DNA of 64,000 bases from the NCBI GenBank assembly GCA_030141605.1, contig JAQGDQ010000075.1, positions 368,501-432,500 of the forward strand, given 5' to 3'. Positions 54,801 to 64,000 of the stretch are shown here, piece after piece. The position numbers and the translations under genes are program-made. The notes beneath the pieces were generated by a model that ran no database searches, was not told where the DNA came from, and saw nothing but the letters and a program-made list of their open reading frames with translations. Within the stretch, counting starts at the first letter, position 1, and each line of letters starts with the position of its first letter. This DNA is from Tubiluchus corallicola (lineage: Eukaryota > Priapulida > Priapulimorpha > Priapulimorphida > Tubiluchidae).

Positions 54801-56294
54801 GTACACCCGCCGCCCGTTTCTCCCCCTCCTGCTTTTCATATTTTCATTTATTATTCGCTTTTAAGACGTAATAGGTGTTGTGTCTGCAAACACTATTTAC
54901 ACAAGAAAAACAGATTACAACCTCCCTTACCTAAGTAACAAACGTAGGCAACAACCCGCATTATTATACGCGCGCTTATTACAATTGCATTACGAATAAA
55001 TTAATTTATGCTGTACGACTTCGCTATCACTATCCGGTGAAGCTCTGGTTGTTCGTTCGCGTGTCACTATAAACCCCTGTGTGCAGTGAAATGTTTATAT
55101 TCGTCACAGTTTAACCATACTTCGCAGTAAATTACAAGCAAGCGTTAATAACAGGTTAGATAGTATCAGCTTAACAATATATGGAACTGACATTTGCCAG
55201 CTAGCATTATATAGCAATTAAATTGTACTTATAAGGAATAACTTGAACCGACAGTTTGCCGAAACTGACTGACAGAATCAATACTAGACCGTATGTATAG
55301 GATAACCCAGAACGTGCTGCGATTTGCAGATGGGTTGTAACTAGGTGAGCAATATATATGGCGGCTAGGGGACCCTGTCTAATGAAAGGCATGTAAAATG
55401 GCAAGCACAAAGAAAATGAAAACGAAATGAACAATAACAGCGACGGTATCTTCAAGACAACACCACATATCACGTATAGTTGAAATCTAGGCACTTAGGC
55501 AGAAATGTTGTTGATGTGAGGATTCGTCATTTATAAAGCTTCCCCACCTCCATTAATTATGTGCGCAGGAGCAGCTTTACTTTTACAGCTTACATCAGAG
55601 TACAAGTCATTATAATAAGGCCAAGGATTTGACAAGGCAACATACAAGATGCAGACTGGTATAAAACCAAAATGCCAGAAGACTGAAATAAATTACTCAT
55701 AGATCATCAGCCACCTGAATCAGATGCGCTGAATCCCTCTAATGTCTTTAGTGAAAGTATATGTGGACGAATGAGTTTAAGAACGATGAAAAATGTAGCT
55801 GGCATTGCATGACATTAACGTTTGTGTAAGTTGGTTTTCTGTAGTGACAGCAGATGCGTACAAGTACTGTAGCATGGTATAATCAAAACCTAAAGTAAGC
55901 TCATGTTCGAATTTACTTAGAAATCTGTTATTTGTTTTGTTCTCGCATCCATTTTCTTGCGTTGTTTTAAATGACCGTACTAGAAGCCATGTTCCTGGTC
56001 GAAAGGGCTAAATTCAAGTTTGACTGGTTATGACCGTTAGGCACTTGCGTTACAAATTTGCTACTAAGTATATTTAATACGAATATGTGAATATGCCATA
56101 TTTTAATATCTGTTAATATATTTTAATATTTTAATACGCTTCAGTATTGTTTAACTAAGTGAAATGGCAAGGAAAAGAGCACTAGTTCGCTTCGCCCGTT
56201 TTAAATGCATGCGAGGTCTTCGGTAATGTAGCTTAAAAGGAAGATGTGTACTATTGTTCATGTGAAAAAGCCTATTTATTCTAAGTAAGAAATA
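51838..56294. other. Probable convertase intron or spacer
   Basis: About 4.5 kb without recognisable coding sequence on either strand. Only an 18-bp perfect palindrome at 52607-52624 stands out. Open frames such as 52383-52682 show no family resemblance. Confidence 0.45.
52607..52624. repeat. 18-bp perfect palindrome
   Basis: TGATCAGTATACTGATCA is its own reverse complement and is followed by a further partial GATCAGTATA unit. It may be chance or an operator-like site; nothing nearby decides this. Confidence 0.8.
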
Positions 56295-57318
56295 GGTAAA
56301 ATGGCCTAATGTCAGACAAAATGGCTTTTTTCAGGTTTCTATCTATATTTTTACAATTTTCGTGGAAAGATGCCTGATAAACTAAAGCCATGCTGCTATG
56401 GAACCAGGAAGTACAGAAAGGGGGGTAGTTGCATAAAATGTAAAGTGCTGTGATAATTTTAATTTTAAAAATGCTTTGCTACGTCTTTTCAGAAATGGGG
56501 TAATGTCGGACATTTGCCAGGGTAACGTCGAAACGTAATTAATAAAATGCTTTTAAATCGTTTACAAATAGTGTGTAGATCGAGTGTGATCAGTGATGAC
56601 ATGAGAGAAATGTTCTAGAATAGAATATGGAAGCGGTAACGCCCTCACAAACATTTTCTATGTGTTGTACATTAGTGAAAAATGTGCATTAATAGCAGAC
56701 TGCACTTAATCATAGCTCCACTGCTGAAGTTCTTCTCTTATTCTTTAAGTTTTTTTACATTTACAGCATTTTTATCAGCCGTTTCGATAACGTTTTCTCC
56801 CCATGTTTCTAAAACGATTAAAACCATATTATTTTTACATTTTGGTTCAAACGGTCAAAAAAATCAATGTTATTTACCTACACAAACAATTAATTCCTGC
56901 GAAAAGTCGGCCGCAAAATTTCTATTGTCCGACATTAGCCTAGGCCTTCGGATAAAGTCGGACACTGCTGCAGTGAGCTGTATAATAAACAAACAAATAT
57001 TGCGCTTGAAAAGTGTGGCATGAAAGTATCAGGGCTGAAGTAACTTACACAATAAACCATTTCTGAAGAGGCTGCTGTAAATTATTAATGCGCTAGGTCT
57101 GTCTATCAGCAAATTAAAAAAAGGTTAACATAGTTAAGGATAAACGTACTCGCGGAGCGAGCATGTATGTTCACGACCATAGGGTTGGTTAGAAGAGAAG
57201 CTGCTAGGCAATGGTGAAGATGCGTCTGAAGATAAGATGTGACAGTATTAACGTCCAGGTAATTTAATGGGTTTTGGGAAAACCAAAACTTATTGTCCGA
57301 CATTATTCCATTTTGCCC
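56295..57318. mobile_element. TIR element with GTCGGACA ends (about 1.02 kb)
   Basis: The left end (GGTAAAATGGCCTAATGTCA, continuing GACA) and the reverse complement of the right end (GGGCAAAATGGAATAATGTC, continuing GGACA) agree at about 20 of 24 positions. TA lies just outside each end. The core motif AATGTCGGACA, or its complement, recurs inside near 56501, 56926 and 56957. This fits a TA-targeting, mariner-related non-autonomous element, but the family is not recognised and no transposase is visible. Confidence 0.55.
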
Positions 57319-57723
57319 TACTTGCAGACAAAAATAGAATAAAAGGAAAATGTTTTCATTTTTTCAAACGTAAATACGTAATTCGGATTCGAATTTAATT
57401 TCGATCACCCAGTTTTTGTCGTTTGCAAGTGGACTGTTTTAGTAGTGATGAGAAAAGTAAATTGGCGTGGTAACCTTTTTTGCTGAACGTATTTCCTGCT
57501 TACGCATTTTAATAATCATTGCCATTATTGCTGCCAGCCTTTTAGTTTCCTCAAAATTAATGAGAAATTACAGCAATAAAAGGACGTAAATAATCGAAAA
57601 TGACATGGAGAAAATGGCTTGTTACAGGAATAATGATGACTTTGTGTACAGAGAAAAGAAAAATCGGAAAGAGGGTGACTCGAACATGAAACAGCTTTTG
57701 ATTTACAATATGTGGGAAAGACT

Positions 57724-57765
57724 CCCTAACCTGAACCTTAACCCTAACCCTAACCCTAACCTTAA
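57724..57765. repeat. Interstitial telomere-like (CCCTAA)n tract
   Basis: Three exact CCCTAA units are flanked by variants (CCTAAC, CTGAAC, CTTAAC, CCTTAA) over about 42 bases. The matching strand is (TTAGGG)n, the common animal telomere repeat. The run is far from any assembly end that I can see, so it is interstitial within this window. Confidence 0.85.
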
Positions 57766-58812
57766 AGTGGCGTTTATGTAGCATGTCGATGCGTTTTCCA
57801 CTTGCGGAACAGCCTGCGGAAAAAAGTCAATAGGAAATAACTGCAGAAAAAGAATGACGCATACGCAGGCTGCGTAAACGGGTGCATTGAAAACAATATA
57901 AACCGGTCTTATCTATTCCGCACCCCCAATACGCACTCGCATCTGGATGCTTCGTAAACGCCGCTTAATCTGCTTTACGAACTAATTTCTTGTGTGTATG
58001 GAATTGTAAGCTTTAGCCAATATGTGTTATTCACTTGTGTGCAGCAAACTAGAGTGTATAGCAAACAGGGCTTGATTCAAAAGACAAAACACTTTATTTC
58101 CCTAAAAACAATAGTTTTGGCCTTAACCGACAAATGTGGAAAAGATCATGTTGCTATAAGGCTATAAGTTTGGCATCTTTTTCAGTAAGCAAGTTTCAAG
58201 TATTAGTATCAAGTTTCTGTATCAGTATTATCGTCAATATATAATATATTGTATGTTGCTGTTGCTGTTGCTGCTGCTGATGTTATTCTTTTTACTCTTC
58301 TGTTTGAGTTGATATTGTACCGTCGTTGTTTTTGTGTTTGTTGTAGTCGTCATCAGCAGCATTGTCATAAACGCCATTGTTCAAATTCTACAGTCTGTTT
58401 ATTACCTCAGATTTTGTTGTTGCTATGGCTAATGCTCATGCGCATGTTGCAATTCAGTATTACTTGTTGAACTTCGACAAGTATAATGCCTTTAAAAATG
58501 TATGCTCTAGTCCTTACAACTGTGTGAATTTAAAGTCAAGAGAGACCAAGATATAATATTTTTTCTACTAGCTATGAAATTTTGTACACTAGGCCTAAAA
58601 TTATTTACAGTTGGTGGAATTTGCAATAGTTGTCTGCAGCACATTTTTACCAAACAGTACACATCATTCTTTGACAGCTGCGTCTCTAGGAAACGCATTA
58701 GTGCACTCTACGTAACACACAGGAGACCAGTGACACTTTCTGCGGATCTTATTTTATAGATTATCCATTTAATATTTTATCTTTGCTACCAATTTAAGTG
58801 CAGTTTTTGCTT

Positions 58813-58866
58813 CCAAACGTCTTGCATTGCATTATAATCCGCGCATCGCATCGCTTCGCTTGAATG
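58813..58866 (+). repeat. Dispersed 50-bp repeat, copy 1
   Basis: Contains CTTGCATTGCATTATAATCC and CGCGCATCGC, ending TTCGCTTGAATG. It matches 59860-59908 almost exactly. This copy has one extra ATCGC, giving a short ATCGC duplication. Confidence 0.85.
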
Positions 58867-59859
58867 TGCAGTTGCTTCAATATGAAGCCGTTGATAAATT
58901 TATAGTAATAGCGATGGCAGTAGTTCTTTACATCAATTAGCGGTTTTACAATAAATTGTCACTTGCAGCTGTAGCAACGAAAACAATTGAACACTGTTGA
59001 TAACTGTTTAATAGGAACAATTATCATTTGTTAGAAACGTTTTGTTATTTTTTATGTGAAACCTGCTTACTCCAAGTCATTGAAAATCGACCAAACTTGT
59101 AAAAGTATGAAATGTTGGTGGCACACGTTCGACATAAGTTTGACAAACTTCTAACTGAGCCTTTGCTAAGAATCTAAAAACTTTTTTGATTGATTGGAAC
59201 AGTATATTGAAAATTGAGGCCAATTCCCCCTCGTTAGGAACAGAAAAGTCGAGGTGCAGGATTTTAGTTGAATATGCTTTTCACGATACTTAACAAAACA
59301 AATGCTTCAGCGATGGTCAAAGGCTTTAAACCATTGATTCTCTGGTGTTATGAATAAGGAAAAAATTACTAGTATGATTTGAATGACAATGTGGCACGTG
59401 TTATTCTAGTCTGTATAGTTAGTCGGACAGTTAGGTGACTAGTGTTGGTGACATGTCATTCAATTGCATCTGGTCATTTACATAGAATGTCAAGCCTTAA
59501 TAAGCCTCTAACGATTCGTATTTCTATACTTATTTTCATCAGTTAGGTGATACGTAGAGAAGTGATATGTAAATAATGATAAATTGGCCTAAGGCAAAGT
59601 TTGTTAGCCTTCGATTTTCTTTCCATAGAAACTCTGGCACCTCTAGAACTATGATATCCAATTACTTTTCAGCTTATTGATTGCGACAGACTTTTCTGAC
59701 TCATGTCAGTTGACATGTATGCAGTCAGTAACTTTGAGATACATCATTCTCCAATCTCCATGCCTACGCTTGCTGCAAGAGATATATGTAGGCCTTTACT
59801 GTAATTAATATAGTAGTATAGCAGTAGCAGCAGTAGTAGTCGTGGTAGTAATGGGCTAT

Positions 59860-59908
59860 CCAAATGTCTTGCATTGCATTATAATCCGCGCATCGCTTCG
59901 CTTGAATG
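59860..59908 (+). repeat. Dispersed 50-bp repeat, copy 2
   Basis: Direct repeat of 58813-58866, about 1.05 kb away, with one substitution in the first ten bases and lacking the 5-bp ATCGC insertion. Sequence outside the block differs, so only this core is shared. A short AGT/GCA triplet run (59812-59850) precedes it. Confidence 0.85.
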
Positions 59909-62900
59909 AGGAGTCTCTAGCGCATTAGTTTCTCTTGTTACACTGCGGCCTACTTTTGAAGACTACGCCTTGCTTTTTGATGTGTATCTAGTGCCTACTC
60001 TCAGAGCTAATTAAGAAAATCCGAAGCTTCTACGCCTGCCTACGTTTCCACTCCAAGTACACTAAAACGTTTAATCAGGGAAGTCACAAAAGTGTAACAC
60101 GCCTCAGCCTTTCTGCTAAGTATGCGCCTGAATCAGAATGGCAAAGTGACTTAATTTGAACACATGCGGCACACCATCCACAAAGTTGTTATGGATGTGA
60201 AATTTCACATCCGTGTGTATATGAAATTCCATATGTACACAGCGAGGGTTTTGTTTTGTTTTGTTTGTTGTGTTATTACAGTTATTTACTCGTTTCTATT
60301 GAGCCGAATAACTTTTTGTGCAGTCACGATTCACAAAGGAAAACAGAGGGAAAATAATGACAGAAGGTGGCACAGAGGTTAAGCGAGGCAGGAAAACGAT
60401 AAAAGAGAGAAGAAGAAAGAAGAAAAGGTGTTCTGAAGTCGCGAGAAGGCCCAGACGAATGCTGTTGCGCTCGTTTTTCATGTTCGCGGTGCTTGCTTCG
60501 ATGAGCCGAAATAAATTTTTAAATAAATAAAAACAGAGTATCAAATTTTGAGCTTTGTATGAAAATCAACAAGTGGGCTTTGAGTATAGGTCATTAAATC
60601 CGAATAGGTCTAGGTTATATATTTGACTTGTATGGTATATGACGTTACATATTATAGCCAGGGAGGCAATTTATTGCAGTTGGATTGCAGTATGGCGCCT
60701 TGAAATTTCCCCCAAAAGCTTTAGAGTTTAGATACGTCTGAAAAGCATGATATGCTCTTTGATGTGTGGCAGGCTTGCTTTTTGATAAATGACAAACAGG
60801 CATTTTACGAACCTTTTATAATTTGCAGTGAACATAAAACCTAGCAAAGGTTGCATCGCGAATGCCTATGGGAAATTTCTTACGTGAACGTGAATATTGC
60901 GTGAATTATGTCATAGCATACTGTGACTTAGGCCTAACACGTAACATTCATTGTCTTGTTACGAACCCCATCAGTGGTGCCAAAAACCAGACGAGACTTA
61001 GTCGTGAGATTCGTGACATACATTTGTTCTACAGTAAGTTTTGGTTTATTGTAATTCTAGTTTCCATCGTCGTCTGAAGAGCGCGAGTTAGTAGATTAAT
61101 CAGGTAAATAATAGACATCATATTTTTATCAATGCGCGCAGTAATATACCACAAGATGTATAATATGATTATAGGTATGTAATTACATGTCTATATAATA
61201 ATCTTTATTTGCCATTAAAACACACTGATAATCATTGAAAACTTTTTTTAGAAGATGATCAGTCAGTGCTAGTTAAATATTGCAAGATGTAGTAACTAGA
61301 TGTGGCAAATAAAATCTTGTATTTGGAAGACAAATCACTCGTTTGTAATTGATTCTGCTTGGCTTCACCATTAGCAAATTGCATTATCATCAGTTCAGTT
61401 TTAGGGCTACACGTGGAGGCTAATATACCAGCATGATATTCAGTCAAATTAATCTGTGACTGCTGCCGCTGATACTTTACGGGCTCAGTGTTTTCACAAA
61501 AAGGCCTTTCGCAAGTTGTAAGTGCGCCTTATATACCTTTGCAAAAACATTCCACTCAAAGTATTTTGCCCGAAATGAGGGGCTGTGTGTGCATAAAAAG
61601 TAAAAGTCAACATTTTCAACAATTTTTAAATAGACTGTAATTTGATTTTCAATACATTATTGAAAATTTAATACCAATAAAAAAATCACGCCCGGAATCC
61701 TGAATTTTGTTTTTATTCGCCAATAAACAGATATTTCGCAGCCTATTGCGGGGCGCTTCCTCGGTGCAAATATTAGCCACATGCAACACTCTTCAAAATG
61801 AACAAATGAATAACCATAATAAATGTCCTCGCCATGATCAGTGTTGCTATTACAGAAATTGTAATGACCATTATATTTACGATATTGATGATAATGAAGT
61901 AAAAAAATAAATGACAAATGAACTGATGTAAGCATTTTGTAAAATATTGGCTGAATTTTTGTTAATACAGTAAACTAATCACCGTTAACGTGCCCAGAGT
62001 ATTACAAGTCTTTTTAATTGTCAACCAGAGAACTCTTGAATTTCGAGTCAATAAACTTTCGCATCTGGATGTTTCTTGAAAGTGCTGAGCAAGATCAGTT
62101 GCAGTCTTGCAGGTTCCCTCACATTCCTACATTCTACAATATAAAATACGTCTAGTTCTCCCAATGTGAGATTTTTCACGATCAGCACTGCTACTTTTCT
62201 TTTCTCAAGTAAAGTGGATTTTAATCGATCGGGATCTTGCAAATATAAACATAATTCTTTTTTTATAACATCTATGATTCCGTCTATAGTCTTTGTTTTA
62301 TTAGTTTTTTAATATGTCGTTCAAACTGTCAGACAGTTGTTGTGTTTATTGGCGTATATTATTTGCTAAGGTACTCAGGGCTGAAATCTTGAATACCCTA
62401 GACACTTTTCATGCACCATGAAGTAAGAGCTAAATGACCACGTGTACAATAGACCATAACACTCCTGTTCACTCTGGTTTTAATGAAATCCGGTCACGCA
62501 GTCAGACAGTAATTGCTCCCCGGTTGGAGACCAATAAATGAAGCCAAATTTGAAACTAAATTTGATGCAACATTTTGCCGTTGCGATAGAGACGATTGCA
62601 TTATTATCACGGTCACACGCTGCTTCAATATAGGGGAAACCTGCAACTGGACTTGCTGATTTGGTTAGAGGCAACATTAGTGTTGGTTTAGTTGGTTGCT
62701 GAATCCGTTTAGTTATTTAATTCTAAGTTCACGATTTCATACTAAGCTTGATGATAAGGTTGTCGACCTTTACAGTGCAGTATATATTGTACACACAGAC
62801 GTGCCACTTGCGTGGTGACTTCATCAGTTACCTTGTGTTAGAGAAATTCTTAGGAAATATTCTTTGCAGTCTCAATGCTGATGGGCATTCTTAAGCGCAC

Positions 62901-63835
62901 TATGTTAATGCCTCATGAAAATTGAAACTTTATGAACAATCCTTTTGGCTCGCACAACACTGAACTTTCTGTAATTTAGAGTGAGTGCTTTGTTTTCTCT
63001 CATTGATACAGGTTTTAGTTTATTAAGCTTTGTCAATTATTAAAAGAAACAGCACAGACAGAGTGATTGTAACATTGAGTCTGTACGGATTAATACTAAC
63101 TTCCGATGCTATCCGGTTTTACTGGCCTAGCGCTAGGAATACTTAGAATGTTGAATTCGTATATTGAAAAAAAAACAGTGACCTCATTAGTTTTTCCAAA
63201 GCATTTTCACAGGGTTATCAAAATTGATAGACACTAGTATAGCAATTAATTCCAATGGCCTTAATGACGTTTATTCTACCATAATGACAAAAAAATTTCC
63301 CCCCAAAACGTCTTAAGAACCACCTGATTACGAAAGAACTGAATTTATATTTCTTTAGTCGGCAGTCATCGCAAAACTCTTGTCAATACTCACATCTATA
63401 TACGGCTTCGCACACGCAAGGTGGAACAATGGTTTCGTGTCATCAGGAAACGTTAGTGAGCTTTGTATGGAGACAGAAAAGCTCGGATTAATCATAATAA
63501 AAGCATGTCCGGTTAGGCTATACGTGGGAAATTTTGCTTTGAGTCTGACAAAGCTTGATCAATAATGACCCGAGGACAGCGTGATCAGAGACCAGGGGCC
63601 AAAAATGAAAAGCGTTGCAACTGTTTAATACAATGTACAATTTTACATGTGCCCTTAAAGTAATAGCTTTCATAATGACAGATCTGTTTTGATTTGATGA
63701 TTTCATGCGTTTGATGCGTTACGCGTGTTGTAATTGTGTACATTACGTAAGATAGATGTGAGCAATTATGTGTAATGAAGAATTAACTCAAATTCTTTTA
63801 TTAAATGTAACTATGAAGGTGATTCAAAATGAGGC
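59909..63835. other. Right-hand spacer or intron
   Basis: No recognisable gene was found on either strand. Purine-rich sequence at 60320-60450 produces open frames on both strands (60296-60544, 60318-60530) that look compositional. This could still be convertase intron 1. Confidence 0.45.
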
Positions 63836-63867
63836 GTTAAATCAAATCAAATCAAATCAAATCAAAT

Positions 63868-63940
<73 letters not shown>

Positions 63941-63944
63941 AGCT

Positions 63945-63977
<33 letters not shown>

Positions 63978-63979
63978 AA
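63836..63979. repeat. (AAATC)n followed by (CT)n compound microsatellite
   Basis: Seven or so AAATC pentamers (63836-63871) run directly into about 50 CT dinucleotides. Interruptions are TTTAG at about 63938 and CGCC near 63970. AAATC sequence reappears once after the CT tract. It reaches almost to the window edge. Confidence 0.95.
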
Positions 63980-64000
63980 ATCAAACATTGGTTTCAGTAC

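Noticed and set aside
61969-61995. TACAGTAAAC start resembling the pogo-like MITE terminus
   Set aside because: No matching opposite end was found in the following sequence and similarity stops after about ten bases.

Overview
The window is eukaryotic and metazoan. It is AT-rich, with spliceosomal introns, gene-poor spacers, many microsatellites, dead non-LTR retrotransposons, TIR transposons, tRNA-like SINE heads and a short interstitial (TTAGGG)n tract. The gene set (VPS53, DR1/NC2-beta, a poly-C2H2 zinc-finger protein, the first exon of a kexin/furin-type convertase, a type II membrane glycosyltransferase) fits an invertebrate animal, probably marine. I cannot fix the phylum from the sequence.

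Layout. 1-4.1 kb: spacer with GT and AC microsatellites. 4.3-5.4 kb (-): single-exon glycosyltransferase-like gene. 5.4-10.7 kb: spacer. 10.7-11.1 kb: two oppositely oriented tRNA-like elements. 11.3-16.2 kb (-): a five-exon gene for a 635-residue protein I do not recognise; its last intron holds about 0.5 kb of (GTA)/(TAC) repeats that reverse strand sense. 17.1-19.1 kb: remains of two reverse-transcriptase copies. 21.2-36.6 kb (+): complete 20-exon VPS53 gene (841 residues). Its introns carry a piggyBac-like element, other TIR elements, a LINE fragment and a decayed duplicate of exon 16. 39.5-43.6 kb (+): three-exon gene for a 986-residue protein with about 15 C2H2 fingers, a CRE/GC-box promoter and a relic finger in intron 2. 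44.7-47.9 kb (-): three-exon DR1 gene, convergent with the zinc-finger gene. 48.1-48.6 kb: pogo/Tigger-like MITE. 51.4 kb (+): signal peptide and start of the prodomain of a proprotein convertase; the rest is not seen in the window. 51.5-64 kb: intron or spacer with a 1-kb TIR element, the telomere-like tract, a dispersed 50-bp repeat pair and a terminal AAATC/CT microsatellite.

The genes are unrelated housekeeping or regulatory genes: endosome-to-Golgi tethering (VPS53), TBP repression (DR1), DNA binding (C2H2), secretory-pathway proteolysis (convertase) and glycosylation. They do not form an operon or system. Exon borders were assigned by eye from splice consensus, reading-phase continuity and remembered family sequence. 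All phases close exactly in the four complete multi-exon or single-exon models and in the zinc-finger model. I found no convincing new multi-gene system. The most novel items are two intronic relics of coding duplications, the unrecognised five-exon gene, and several transposon families defined here by their termini.
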